Assembly: GCF_004211145.1 (NCBI RefSeq)
Contig: NZ_SEBS01000020.1
Location: 1-64,000 of the forward strand
Source: Flavobacterium sp.
GTDB lineage: Bacteria; Bacteroidota; Bacteroidia; Flavobacteriales; Flavobacteriaceae
Direction: 5' to 3'
DNA length: 64,000 bases
Shown one piece after another: positions 52,916 through 61,307 of this stretch. The position numbers and the translations under genes were made by a program. The notes under the pieces were generated by a model, which was given only the letters and a program-made list of their open reading frames with translations, did no database searches and had not been told where the DNA came from. The stretch's first letter is position 1; each line of letters begins with the position of its first letter.

Positions 52916-53065
52916 AGGATAGCAGCGGTTAGCCCGCAGGCGCGACGCGTCTTTTGCCCGACGTTTTGGGCGACCGACGGAAGCCACAAAAACGGCGACG
53001 GCAAAATCGCGTCGTGCCGAGGACTAATAGCGGATAGCCTGACGGCGCACGGTTTTGGTTTGGAA
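52916..53065. repeat. REP-like palindromic element, copy 4
   Basis: The left end GGATAGCAGCGGTTAGCCCG and right end ACTAATAGCGGATAGCCTGA repeat the family signature. The inner arms CGACGCGTCTTTTGCC (52942-52957) and GGCAAAATCGCGTCG (53000-53014) pair with a one-base bulge. No gene is seen. Confidence 0.65.
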
Positions 53066-53095
53066 GGGGAAGTTGAATCGCCGGCGCGCCCAGGT

Positions 53096-53176
53096 AAAGT
53101 GCAAAGTGCAGCGTGCAAAGTACAAAGTTTTTACTCCGACAGACGTTGTACTTTGCGCTCTGCACGCTGCACTTTT
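53096..53176. repeat. Paired inverted repeats (GTGCAAAG family) after rplT
   Basis: The left arm 53096-53127 carries AAAGTGCAAAGTGCAGCG and GTGCAAAGTACAAAG. The right arm 53146-53176 is the inverse (TGTACTTTGCG, TGCACGCTGCACTTTT). It lies directly behind the rplT terminator. Confidence 0.75.
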
Positions 53177-53180
53177 CGCA

Positions 53181-53212
53181 AAAAAAAAGTCCGCTCTTTC
53201 GAACGGACTTTC
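53181..53212 (-). terminator. Rho-independent terminator of rplT
   Basis: The 8-bp stem AAAGTCCG / CGGACTTT is followed on the minus strand by about ten T residues, 28 nt after the rplT stop. Confidence 0.85.
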
Positions 53213-53238
53213 TATAAGTCAAACCGGATTAAAAACGT

Positions 53239-53583
53239 TTATTTTACTTTGTTCACGATAGCTTTGAAAGCTTCCGGGTGGTTCATGGCAAGATCGGCAA
53301 GAACTTTACGGTTCAATTCGATTCCACCTTTTTTAACCAATCCCATGAACTGAGAATATGACATTCCTTCTTGGCGTGCACCAGCGTTGATACGCATGAT
53401 CCACAACGCACGGAAGTTTCTCTTTTTCGCTTTGCGGTCGCGGTAAGCGTACTGCATTGCTTTTTCGACAGCGTTTTTAGCTACTGTCCAAACGTTTTTA
53501 CGACGTCCGAAGAAACCTTTGGCTTGCTTCAGGACTTTTTTTCTGCGAGCTCTTTTAGCTACGGAGTTTACTGATCTTGGCAT
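53239..53583 (-). CDS. rplT: 50S ribosomal protein L20
   Basis: Protein of 114 residues, full length. It binds 23S rRNA and is needed for early assembly of the large subunit. The basic N terminus [20 protein letters not shown] and [16 protein letters not shown] are diagnostic. It is last in the thrS-infC-rpmI-rplT group. In other bacteria L20 represses this operon by binding its mRNA; I see no obvious copy of such a site in the 119-bp gap before it. Confidence 0.98.
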   Translation of the reverse strand: MPRSVNSVAKRARRKKVLKQAKGFFGRRKNVWTVAKNAVEKAMQYAYRDRKAKKRNFRALWIMRINAGARQEGMSYSQFMGLVKKGGIELNRKVLADLAMNHPEAFKAIVNKVK

Positions 53584-53666
53584 ACTTTTCTTGTTTTTTG
53601 CAGCAGGCGTCCTGAATTTAATCGAAGGAACTTGTTTGGCCTGATACAGGGTTATAAATTACCTTT

Positions 53667-53691
53667 AATTGACAATTGACAATTGACAATT
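53667..53691. repeat. Short tandem repeat between rpmI and rplT
   Basis: Three copies of an 8-bp AATTGACA unit with an AATT end lie in the gap between two ribosomal protein genes. The unit contains the palindrome AATT, and no inverse arm is needed. Confidence 0.75.
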
Positions 53692-53702
53692 ACAACAGCG
53701 TC

Positions 53703-53900
53703 TTAGATAATACGCAACTGTTGTTTTACGCTTTTCATGTCGGTTGGGTGAACCAAAGCGGCATGAGTCAAAGCAAGCTTGCGCTTTTTAGACTTCTTGG
53801 TAAGGATGTGGCTCTTGAAAGCGTGTTTCCTCTTGATTTTACCGGAACCAGTAACTTTGAATCGTTTCTTGGCGCTGGATTTGGTTTTCATTTTAGGCAT
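53703..53900 (-). CDS. rpmI: 50S ribosomal protein L35
   Basis: Protein of 65 residues with the L35 pattern: [20 protein letters not shown], then a Lys/Arg-rich centre ([19 protein letters not shown]) and a short C-terminal helix. It is part of the large ribosomal subunit. It stands between infC and rplT as in most bacteria; the gap to infC is filled by a dispersed repeat. Confidence 0.98.
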   Translation of the reverse strand: MPKMKTKSSAKKRFKVTGSGKIKRKHAFKSHILTKKSKKRKLALTHAALVHPTDMKSVKQQLRII

Positions 53901-53944
53901 AATTCCTAAGTATTGTGGTTTGACTTATTTTTAGACAAATGTCG

Positions 53945-54039
53945 TAATGACAAATGACGAAGGACTTAAGACATATATTTGAAGATAAATTTCTAACCTT
54001 TTGTTAGTCCTTCGTCTTTCGTCATTTGTCTTTCGTCAC
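53945..54039. repeat. Paired inverted repeats inside the infC-rpmI gap (GACGAAT family)
   Basis: The left arm AATGACAAATGACGAAGGAC (53945-53965) and the right arm GTCCTTCGTC then TTTCGTCATTTG (54007-54032) are inverse copies. The right arm ends 2 nt before the infC stop codon. It would form a hairpin inside the operon transcript. Confidence 0.75.
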
Positions 54040-54040
54040 T

Positions 54041-54598
54041 TTATTTTTTCTTCTTCGGCGCCATGAACATAATCATCCGCTTTCCTTCAAGAACCGGCAT
54101 CGCTTCGACTTTTCCCCATTCCTCAAGGTCTGTGGCAAGTTTCAACAACAAAATTTGGCCTTGATCTTTGTAGATGATCGAACGTCCTTTGAAGAATACG
54201 AAAGCTTTTACTTTCGAACCTTCTTTGAGGAATTTCTCGGCATTCTTGCGTTTGAATTCGTAATCGTGCTCGTCAGTCTGAGGACCGAAACGGATTTCCT
54301 TGATCGTCACTTGCGTAGACTTTGCCTTCAAGGCTTTGTCGCGTTTCTTTTGCTCGTAAACGAACTTCTTGTAATCCATGATCTTACAGACCGGCGGAAC
54401 CGCGTTGGGTGAAATTTCGACGAGATCCAATTCGAATTCGTCGGCTTTTCTCAAAGCTTCGGCCAGTGAGTAAACTCCAGGCTCAATGTTTTCACCAACA
54501 AGGCGAACTTCCTGAAGACCGCGGATGTGTTGGTTGATGCGATGCGCATCTTTTTTTTCTACTCGAGGTTGATAACCTCTGTTATTCCGTATTGCTAT
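54041..54598 (-). CDS. infC: Translation initiation factor IF-3, with AUA start
   Basis: Protein of 185 residues. IF-3 binds the 30S subunit and rejects wrong start codons and initiator mismatches. The C-terminal domain is clear ([37 protein letters not shown]). The N-terminal domain requires the frame to begin well before the first standard start codon (TTG 54454), which would cut off about 48 residues. Reading upstream gives ATA at 54598, then [17 protein letters not shown] and RINQHIRG, matching other Flavobacterial IF-3 from memory. A TAA stop lies two codons before it. A non-standard start fits known IF-3 autoregulation. It follows thrS by 21 nt. Confidence 0.92.
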   Translation of the reverse strand: MAIRNNRGYQPRVEKKDAHRINQHIRGLQEVRLVGENIEPGVYSLAEALRKADEFELDLVEISPNAVPPVCKIMDYKKFVYEQKKRDKALKAKSTQVTIKEIRFGPQTDEHDYEFKRKNAEKFLKEGSKVKAFVFFKGRSIIYKDQGQILLLKLATDLEEWGKVEAMPVLEGKRMIMFMAPKKKK

Positions 54599-54619
54599 GG
54601 CTTAAATTATTAAGTTAGA

Positions 54620-56581
54620 CTAATTAGATTCGACGTTGAACGTCTTTAATGTTGTGTTGATCTCTTCGTTGACCATCCTGGCGAATTCCTCGATCGAAAC
54701 GGTTACGTTGCCTTTACCTTCCTGCCCGTGTTTGCGCACGGAGATGGTTCCGTTCTTCTCTTCTTCCTCGCCGACAATGAGCATGTATGGGAATTTCTTG
54801 GTTTCGGCTTCGCGGATTTTCTTCCCGATCGTCTCGTTGCGATTGTCAATTAGGGCGCGAATTTCGTGATTTTCGAGCAATTCCAAAACTTTTTTGGCAT
54901 AATTTTCATATTTCTCACTCAGAGACAGAATGATAGCTTGTTCGGGCATCAGCCAAAGTGGGAAGTTTCCTGCGGTATGCTCGAGCAGAATCGCGATGAA
55001 ACGTTCCATGGAGCCAAACGGCGCGCGGTGAATCATAACCGGACGGTGCAATTCATTATCCGAACCTTTGTACGTCAAATCAAAACGCTCGGGCAAATTG
55101 TAATCGACCTGGATCGTCCCAAGTTGCCATTGGCGACCGAGTGCATCTTTCACCATGAAGTCGAGTTTCGGTCCGTAAAACGCAGCTTCTCCCGATTCTA
55201 TGACATAATTCAAACCTTTGTCTTTCGCGGCATTGATGATCGCTTGTTCCGCTTTTTCCCAGTTTTCGACCGATCCGATGTATTTGTCGGGATTGTCCAG
55301 ATCGCGAACCGAAACCTGGGCCGTAAAATTCTCGAATCCTAACGATCCGAATACGTACAACACCAAATCGATCACGTTCTTGAACTCCGCGTCCAATTGG
55401 TCGGGCGTACAAAAAATATGGGCGTCGTCCTGGGTGAATCCACGAACGCGTGTCAAACCGTGCAATTCGCCCGATTGTTCGTAGCGATAAACCGTTCCGA
55501 ATTCCGCGTAGCGTTTCGGCAAATCCTTGTACGACCAAGGTTTCACGGCGTAGATCTCGCAGTGGTGCGGACAGTTCATCGGTTTCAAAAGGAATTCTTC
55601 ACCTTCGGCCGGCGTGTGGATCGGTTGGAAAGAATCCGCTCCGTATTTTGCGTAGTGACCGGAAGTCACATATAGTTCTTTTTGCCCGATGTGCGGCGTT
55701 ACGACCTGCTCGTAACCAGCTTTCTTCTGCGCTTTTCTAAGGAATTGCTCCAAGCGGTCGCGCAATGCGGCACCTTTCGGCAACCACAACGGCAAGCCTT
55801 GCCCGACTTTCTGTGAGAACGCGAACAATTCGAGTTCTTTTCCAAGTTTTCTATGATCGCGGCGTTTCGCTTCTTCGAGCAATTCGAGGTAATCGGTAAG
55901 GTCTTTCTGCTTCGGAAACGAGATGCCGTAAACGCGCGTCAATTGCTTGTTCTTCTCGTCACCTCGCCAATAAGCTCCGGCGATCGACATGATTTTCACG
56001 GCCTTGATGATGCCCGTGTTCGGAATGTGTCCGCCTCGGCAAAGGTCGGTGAACGTCGAATGATCGCAGAATGTAATCGTTCCGTCTTCGAGATTCTCGA
56101 TGAGTTCGACCTTGTATGGATTGTTTTCTTTTTTGTAAAAATCAAGCGCGTCGGCCTTTGATGACGAACGCATAGTGAATTCGAATTTTCCGCGTGCGAT
56201 GTCGAGCATTTTGTCTTCGATCGCTTTGAAATCGGCATCTGAAATCTTCAGGTCGCCAAAATCGACATCGTAGTAAAATCCGTTTTCGATCGCAGGCCCG
56301 ATCGACAATTTCACGCCCGGATACAATTCCTGCAACGCCTGCGCCAACACGTGCGAAGTCGAGTGCCAGAACGCTTTCTTGCCGTCCTTGTCGTTCCAGG
56401 TAAAGAGTACGAGAGAACCGTCGGTCGTGAGTGGCGTCTCAGTTTCCACGGTCGTGCCGTTGAACGAGGCCGAAATCACGTTTCTCGCGAGGCCTTCACT
56501 GATGCTTTTGGCGACATCCATCGGGGATGCACCGCTTTCAAACTCTTTTACCGAACCGTCGGGCAATGTAATCTTGATCAT
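54620..56581 (-). CDS. thrS: Threonine-tRNA ligase
   Basis: Protein of 653 residues, class II aminoacyl-tRNA synthetase. Domains are N-terminal TGS (1-62; [20 protein letters not shown]), editing domain (about 65-230; [19 protein letters not shown] and the [19 protein letters not shown] zinc/editing motif), catalytic core (about 245-540; [33 protein letters not shown]) and anticodon-binding domain (545-650). It is the first gene of the group with infC, rpmI and rplT. The start ATG 56581 gives a normal N terminus. Confidence 0.98.
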   Translation of the reverse strand: MIKITLPDGSVKEFESGASPMDVAKSISEGLARNVISASFNGTTVETETPLTTDGSLVLFTWNDKDGKKAFWHSTSHVLAQALQELYPGVKLSIGPAIENGFYYDVDFGDLKISDADFKAIEDKMLDIARGKFEFTMRSSSKADALDFYKKENNPYKVELIENLEDGTITFCDHSTFTDLCRGGHIPNTGIIKAVKIMSIAGAYWRGDEKNKQLTRVYGISFPKQKDLTDYLELLEEAKRRDHRKLGKELELFAFSQKVGQGLPLWLPKGAALRDRLEQFLRKAQKKAGYEQVVTPHIGQKELYVTSGHYAKYGADSFQPIHTPAEGEEFLLKPMNCPHHCEIYAVKPWSYKDLPKRYAEFGTVYRYEQSGELHGLTRVRGFTQDDAHIFCTPDQLDAEFKNVIDLVLYVFGSLGFENFTAQVSVRDLDNPDKYIGSVENWEKAEQAIINAAKDKGLNYVIESGEAAFYGPKLDFMVKDALGRQWQLGTIQVDYNLPERFDLTYKGSDNELHRPVMIHRAPFGSMERFIAILLEHTAGNFPLWLMPEQAIILSLSEKYENYAKKVLELLENHEIRALIDNRNETIGKKIREAETKKFPYMLIVGEEEEKNGTISVRKHGQEGKGNVTVSIEEFARMVNEEINTTLKTFNVESN

Positions 56582-56599
56582 AATTAAAAATTAAGTGTG

Positions 56600-56607
56600 C
56601 AAATATA
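56600..56607 (-). promoter_or_regulatory. -7 promoter element of the thrS-infC-rpmI-rplT group
   Basis: Minus-strand TATATTTG, 18 nt before the thrS ATG. I see no T-box-like or other leader structure in such a short leader. Confidence 0.5.
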
Positions 56608-56682
56608 GGGCTTTGGACACACGTATACAAGATGATGAGCCAATGGTTTCGCGATTTGGAGGCCGCCTTTTTTTACGCAAGA

Positions 56683-56719
56683 TTTTGTTTAACGATTTTA
56701 TGAAATTCATTAAACAAAA
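56683..56719 (+). promoter_or_regulatory. Candidate operator 1 upstream of the FAS1 gene
   Basis: Perfect inverted repeat TTTTGTTTAA (56683-56692), 17 nt, TTAAACAAAA (56710-56719). The same arms at nearly the same spacing occur before crtI (61272-61307). Confidence 0.65.
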
Positions 56720-56801
56720 TTATTGTTAAACTTATGTTAGGGCAATGGTATGGCTGACGTTCGGAATTTTCGTAAAAGCAACGGTAAAGTACTGATTAAA
56801 C

Positions 56802-56836
56802 ATTGTTTAAATAAATTTAAAAAACGTTAAACAAAA
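56802..56836 (+). promoter_or_regulatory. Candidate operator 2 upstream of the FAS1 gene
   Basis: CATTGTTTAA (56802-56811), 15 nt, TTAAACAAAA (56827-56836). Its left arm is also half of a 15-bp palindrome TTAAACA-T-TGTTTAA (56797-56811). It lies 51 nt before the ATG and probably overlaps the promoter. Confidence 0.6.
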
Positions 56837-56887
56837 GTGGTGAAGTGCGTAATTTCGGCAGATGAACAAATACAAAATAAACTCATT

Positions 56888-57868
56888 ATGAAAACAAGTA
56901 CCATTTTTAAAAAATCGATTTTGCTCGCCTTCATCGGATTTGCAGCGATTTCGTGCAGTGACGATGATTCGGATCCGGTAACGCAGCCACAGACCATTTC
57001 AGCGATCGCGGCTGACACACCAAACCTTTCCATTTTGGTGCAAGCCCTGGACAAGGCTGGTTTGGTCGCGACACTCGACGGTTCCGGACCGTTTACGGTA
57101 TTCGCGCCGACGAATGAAGCGTTTACGGCATTTTTATCGGCAAACGGTTATGCAAACCTCGACGCGGTCCCGACTGCGGCATTGAAGGAAATTTTATTGA
57201 ACCACGTGGTTTCGGGCAGCGTGATGTCATCGGCATTGACGACAGGTTATGTGAAAACGTTGGGAAAAGGCGCCGCATCGACAACCAACACGATGAGCAT
57301 GTTCGTAAACACTGCATCGGGCGTCGTACTTAACGGAGGAACCGCAAACGGTGGCGCGACCGTCACGACTGCCGACATCATGGCTTCAAACGGCGTCATC
57401 CACGTCGTAAACGGAGTGATCGGTTTGCCGACTGTCGTAAACCATGCGATCGCGAATCCTGATTTTTCGACCTTGGTTGCCGCGCTCACGAGAGACGACC
57501 AACCTGATTTCGCTGGAATCCTGTCGGGCACCGCGAGTTCGCCGTTCACGGTTTTTGCACCGACGAACACGGCATTCGGGAACTTGCTTACTGAACTTGG
57601 CGCATCGGGATTGGCCGACATCGACCAGGTCACGCTCGAGAAAACATTGAAATACCATGTCGTTACGGGAGCGAACGTATTGGCCGCCAGTTTGACCGAC
57701 GACATGAGCGTTACCACGTTCAACGGTGATTCGTTCACGGTAAATGTCACGGGCGGCGCAAGAATCACCGACTTCAACGACCGTGTGAGCAACATCATCG
57801 CGACCGACGTCCAGGCTTCGAACGGAGTCGTCCACGCGATCGACAAAGTACTTTTGCCAAATTTGTAG
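56888..57868 (+). CDS. Lipoprotein with two fasciclin (FAS1) domains
   Basis: Protein of 326 residues with a lipoprotein signal ending at Cys23 (FAAISCSDDD). Two FAS1 domains follow, about 38-170 (GPFTVFAPTNEAF; LLNHVVSG; NGVIHVVNGVI) and 180-326 (SPFTVFAPTNTAF; LKYHVVTG; NGVVHAIDKVLL). FAS1 domains mediate adhesion or ligand binding outside the cell; some bacterial and crustacean members bind carotenoids. ATG 56888 is used because it opens the signal peptide. Two operator-like repeats precede it and a terminator follows. It is the first gene of the carotenoid-linked region. Confidence 0.9.
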   Translation: MKTSTIFKKSILLAFIGFAAISCSDDDSDPVTQPQTISAIAADTPNLSILVQALDKAGLVATLDGSGPFTVFAPTNEAFTAFLSANGYANLDAVPTAALKEILLNHVVSGSVMSSALTTGYVKTLGKGAASTTNTMSMFVNTASGVVLNGGTANGGATVTTADIMASNGVIHVVNGVIGLPTVVNHAIANPDFSTLVAALTRDDQPDFAGILSGTASSPFTVFAPTNTAFGNLLTELGASGLADIDQVTLEKTLKYHVVTGANVLAASLTDDMSVTTFNGDSFTVNVTGGARITDFNDRVSNIIATDVQASNGVVHAIDKVLLPNL

Positions 57869-57889
57869 AATAGTTAACATTGATTGAGG

Positions 57890-57919
57890 AAGGGGAATTT
57901 GTGTTAGGTTCCCCTTTTT
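57890..57919 (+). terminator. Rho-independent terminator of the FAS1 gene
   Basis: The 8-bp stem AAGGGGAA / TTCCCCTT with an 11-nt loop is followed by TTTC. It lies 22 nt after the stop, so read-through into the next SDR gene may be partial. Confidence 0.7.
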
Positions 57920-57940
57920 CATGTTTAAAAAAAATCGGTT

Positions 57941-58642
57941 ATGGAAAACAAAAAGACATATTTGATCGCAGGCGCCAGTAGCGGAATAGGACTCGAGATC
58001 GCATTGCAGTTGAAAGCCGCGGGACATACCATATTGGCGATGAGCCGCTCCAAAAAGACACTCGAGGAACACACCGATATAACATTTTTGGAGCATGATT
58101 TCATGTCGGATGCCGCGTTGCCTGAAATCCCTAATGCGATCGACGGTCTGGTCTATTGTCCCGGAAGCATCACGCTCAAACCGCTGCGCGCGCTCAAAGA
58201 CGACGATTTGCTCAATGACTTCAGGATCAACGTAGTCGGCGCTTTCAAATTCGTAAATGCCTATTCGGCCAATCTTAAGAATTCCGATTCGGGGTCGATA
58301 GTGTTGTTCAGTTCGGTCGCGGCCCAAACAGGAATGCCTTTCCATGCGAGCGTTGCGGCTTCCAAAGCGGCCGTCGAAGGTTTAACGAAAGCCCTTGCCG
58401 CTGAACTCGCTCCTAAAATCCGCGTGAATTGCATCGCACCTTCGCTCACCGATACGCCTTTGGCCTCCCAATTATTGAATTCGGACGCCAAACGACTCGC
58501 GAATGCGGAGCGACATCCGCTAAAAGCGATCGGCGAAGCGCGGATTATCGCAAAATCCGCCGTACATTTATTAGTGGACGCTGTTTGGACAACGGGACAA
58601 ATCATTGGTGTGAACGGCGGCCTCGGCACCATTTTTAAATAA
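57941..58642 (+). CDS. Atypical SDR-fold protein, catalytic Tyr missing
   Basis: Protein of 233 residues with an SDR fold: IAGASSGIGLEIALQ (cofactor loop, about 7-20), VYCPGS in the NNAG place, VLFSSVAAQTG with the catalytic Ser, and ASVAASKAAVEGL where the YxxxK motif should be. The Lys is kept but the Tyr position is Val. ALAAELAPKIRVNCIAPS and the C-terminal GQIIGVNGGLG are normal. It may be a divergent reductase or a non-catalytic cofactor-binding protein. It lies 6 nt before the SDR-DUF2867 gene and belongs to the carotenoid-linked block; a role in carotenoid or light-stress metabolism is inference. Confidence 0.85.
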   Translation: MENKKTYLIAGASSGIGLEIALQLKAAGHTILAMSRSKKTLEEHTDITFLEHDFMSDAALPEIPNAIDGLVYCPGSITLKPLRALKDDDLLNDFRINVVGAFKFVNAYSANLKNSDSGSIVLFSSVAAQTGMPFHASVAASKAAVEGLTKALAAELAPKIRVNCIAPSLTDTPLASQLLNSDAKRLANAERHPLKAIGEARIIAKSAVHLLVDAVWTTGQIIGVNGGLGTIFK

Positions 58643-58648
58643 ATAATT

Positions 58649-60076
58649 ATGAAGATTCTGCTCACCGGCGCGACCGGATATATCGGACAACGTTTGCTTC
58701 CCGTTCTGTTGGAACAAGGACACGAGGTCGTTTGTGCGGTTCGTGATGTTTCGCGATTCAACATCAAGCGATTTGACGGTCGCAAGATAAGTCTTGTGGA
58801 ACTCGATCTGCTAAAAAAGGAAACGCTAAAAAATATCCCGACCGATGTGGAAGCCGCTTATTATCTGGTACATTCGATGAGTACGACGGCCGATTTCGGG
58901 AAAATGGAGGAAACGTCGGCCCAAAATTTCATCGATGGAATCGCCTCGACGTCGGCCAGACAAATCGTTTACCTTGGCGGAATCGTTAACGAAAAAGAAC
59001 TCTCGGAACATTTGAAATCCCGCAAAAAGGTTGAGGAAGTACTTCGAAAAGGAAGCGTTCCCGTTACGTCATTGCGCGCCGGCATAATTGTCGGGTCAGG
59101 AAGCGCGTCGTTTGAAATCATCCGCGATCTCGTCGAGAAACTTCCGATTATGATCGGACCGAAATGGCTCGAAACACGTTGCCAGCCGATCGCGATTCGG
59201 AATGTTGTCGAAATGCTTTCAGGTGTTCTAGGGCGTGAAGATACGTTTGGCCGCGACTATGACATTTACGGGCCGGATATCTTGACGTACAAACAGATGT
59301 TGTTGCAATTCGGTGAGGTTCGCGGGTTAAAACGCTACATTTTTACAGTTCCCGTCATGTCGCCGAAACTGTCGTCGTACTGGCTGTATTTCATCACTTC
59401 GACCTCATACATCCTCGCGCAGAATCTCGTCGACAGCATGAAAGTCGATGTGATCGCGCGGCCCAACGATCTGGCGCAAAAACTCGGAATTAAAATTCTT
59501 ACGTACAAGGAAGCCATAAAGATCGCGTTCGACAAAATCGAGCAAAACCTTGTGCTTTCGACCTGGAAAGACGCGCTCACGTATACGTATTTTACTGAAG
59601 GACTTTCGCGTTACATCAAAGTGCCGCTTTTTGGTTGTTTCAAAGACAAGAAACGCATGAAGGTCGATGATCCCGAGGCGGCGCTTGATCGCGTGTTTGC
59701 GATCGGAGGAAATTCAGGTTGGTATTACGCCGATTGGTTGTGGCAATTTCGCGGATTTCTCGACAAACTTTTTGGTGGCGTCGGAATCAATCGCGGCCGG
59801 AAAAACACGTCGGCGATCTTTGCGGGAGAAACCCTCGATTTTTGGCGCGTGATCTACTCAAGCCGCGAGGAAAGGCGTTTGCTTTTGTATGCTGAGATGC
59901 GCATGCCCGGCGAGGCGTGGCTCGAGTTCCGGATGGGCAAAGACAATATTTTGCGACAGACCGCGACGTTCCGGCCCGTCGGGTTGTGGGGACGATTGTA
60001 CTGGTATTCGGTCTTGCCGTTCCATTATTTTATTTTCAATGGGATGATCAGGAAAATCGCGACGGGAAAAGGTTAG
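58649..60076 (+). CDS. NAD(P)-binding protein with SDR and DUF2867-like domains
   Basis: Protein of 475 residues. Residues 1-290 form an extended SDR (NmrA-like) domain with LLTGATGYIGQRLLPVLLEQ at the N terminus and AAYYLVHSM. Residues about 300-475 resemble DUF2867 (NSGWYYADWLWQFRGFLDKL; FWRVIYSSREERRLLLYAEM; WYSVLPFHYFIFNGM). The fused family is common near carotenoid or lipid genes in my memory, but its reaction is unknown. It is co-transcribed with the preceding SDR (6-nt gap) and overlaps convergent crtY by 4 bp. Confidence 0.85.
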   Translation: MKILLTGATGYIGQRLLPVLLEQGHEVVCAVRDVSRFNIKRFDGRKISLVELDLLKKETLKNIPTDVEAAYYLVHSMSTTADFGKMEETSAQNFIDGIASTSARQIVYLGGIVNEKELSEHLKSRKKVEEVLRKGSVPVTSLRAGIIVGSGSASFEIIRDLVEKLPIMIGPKWLETRCQPIAIRNVVEMLSGVLGREDTFGRDYDIYGPDILTYKQMLLQFGEVRGLKRYIFTVPVMSPKLSSYWLYFITSTSYILAQNLVDSMKVDVIARPNDLAQKLGIKILTYKEAIKIAFDKIEQNLVLSTWKDALTYTYFTEGLSRYIKVPLFGCFKDKKRMKVDDPEAALDRVFAIGGNSGWYYADWLWQFRGFLDKLFGGVGINRGRKNTSAIFAGETLDFWRVIYSSREERRLLLYAEMRMPGEAWLEFRMGKDNILRQTATFRPVGLWGRLYWYSVLPFHYFIFNGMIRKIATGKG

Positions 60077-61206
60077 AAAAGTGTTTTGAAGAACGATTTT
60101 AGGAACGGTTTTTTCGGACAGGCAAGGATGATTTTGAGCTCTTCGAGAATCGTGCTTTCCTCGTTTAAAAATCGCAATACCGAAACCGGATCCGTTTTGG
60201 TGAACAAGCGGGAAAAAATTTGTTTTCCGAGTTCATTATTGTAGAAAAGTACGTGGTTGAAAATTCGGTCGTAGAACGTGAAACGGTTTGTCTTGTGGAA
60301 TCGGCTGAAATTCGGGTTCGCGGTTTTTAGCTCCGACGCGACTTTTTTCACGTTTTTCAAAGCGTGCACGAACGTATAACCAGTACTCGCTTTCGTCCAT
60401 CCGCCTGCGGTTCCGATGTTGAGCACGTTTTTCGAATTGTGTTTGTGGAACGGATACGTCGTCATCGGGATCACGCCGGTTTCTTTTTTCGCGATCTCAA
60501 AGTCTGAAATTCCCTTTTGCGACAGATAACGTCTTATCTCAATTTCGTATTCGTCTTCACGCAACAATTCGGGCGAGAAAAGCGTGAACTCAACGAGCGC
60601 TTCCGAATTTGAAAACGGCAACACATACATGAACCGCGTCTGGCTCATTTGTTTAACTGAAAAGTCCATAATCGTGATCGCGTCGGCTGTAAACGGCAAT
60701 TGCTTCGATTTTACGAACCAACCTTCGAAATGCTGCAACAACAGCGGGTTTCGGGAATCGTCAGTCGGGATTTTCGGAACGACACTGTTGAACACGAAAT
60801 CGGCTTGGAATGTTCCTGAAGTCGTGACGACCGAAACCGAATTTCCATCATCGAAAAGTGAAACAAGTTCATCATTTTGTCTAACGATGAGCGGGAATCG
60901 TTCGATTTTTTTGTCAATATATTCTCGCAGTTTTTCTGATGAAATGCATTTGTAGATGAACCTTCCGCCCAGACATTCGGTCGATTTCTTTTCGTCGGTA
61001 AAAAAACCTTTTCGCCACGAATGTTCGAGTATCGAATCGTATTTTCCAGTCGAATTTTCCCAGTAACACCATGTTTTTTCGGTCGGAATTTCGTATTTTT
61101 CGATAATCAGGATTTTTTTTGCATCGGCCAGGCCCGTGTCGATGAGTTCATCGAGCAGCAACATCGCGGCGAGTCCGAATCCTGAAAAAATGTAGTCGTA
61201 TTCCAT
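60073..61206 (-). CDS. crtY: Lycopene beta-cyclase (CrtY-type)
   Basis: Protein of 377 residues that closes the two rings of lycopene to beta-carotene. The N-terminal FAD/NAD-binding motif YDYIFSGFGLAAMLLLDEL is followed by EKTWCYWE, a conserved CrtY segment. Later come FTLFSPELLREDEYE, ETGVIPMTTYPF and NIGTAGGWTKASTGYTF, the dinucleotide and active-site region. ATG 61206 is used, not TTG 61218. It is divergent from crtI, so both can share the operator at 61272-61307. Confidence 0.92.
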   Translation of the reverse strand: MEYDYIFSGFGLAAMLLLDELIDTGLADAKKILIIEKYEIPTEKTWCYWENSTGKYDSILEHSWRKGFFTDEKKSTECLGGRFIYKCISSEKLREYIDKKIERFPLIVRQNDELVSLFDDGNSVSVVTTSGTFQADFVFNSVVPKIPTDDSRNPLLLQHFEGWFVKSKQLPFTADAITIMDFSVKQMSQTRFMYVLPFSNSEALVEFTLFSPELLREDEYEIEIRRYLSQKGISDFEIAKKETGVIPMTTYPFHKHNSKNVLNIGTAGGWTKASTGYTFVHALKNVKKVASELKTANPNFSRFHKTNRFTFYDRIFNHVLFYNNELGKQIFSRLFTKTDPVSVLRFLNEESTILEELKIILACPKKPFLKSFFKTLF

Positions 61207-61271
61207 TGTAATTTTCAAAAGTACGCAATCGCTCGGCTAAACAAATTGTAAAGTTTTTCAAAACGCTAAAG

Positions 61272-61307
61272 TTTTGTTTAATTATTATCTATATTCGTTA
61301 AACAAAA
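61272..61307. promoter_or_regulatory. Candidate operator in the crtY-crtI gap
   Basis: Perfect inverted repeat TTTTGTTTAA (61272-61281), 16 nt, TTAAACAAAA (61298-61307); the last base is the A of the crtI ATG. TATATTCG (61290-61297), a near match to the -7 element, lies between the arms. A bound dimer would cover the crtI promoter. Confidence 0.65.

Noticed and set aside
54454..54456. TTG 54454 as infC start
   Set aside because: It would delete most of the IF-3 N-terminal domain, which is clearly encoded upstream in the same frame.
56582..56640. T-box or other leader riboswitch before thrS
   Set aside because: The -7 element lies 18 nt before the ATG, which leaves no room for a leader structure, and T-boxes are not expected in Bacteroidota.
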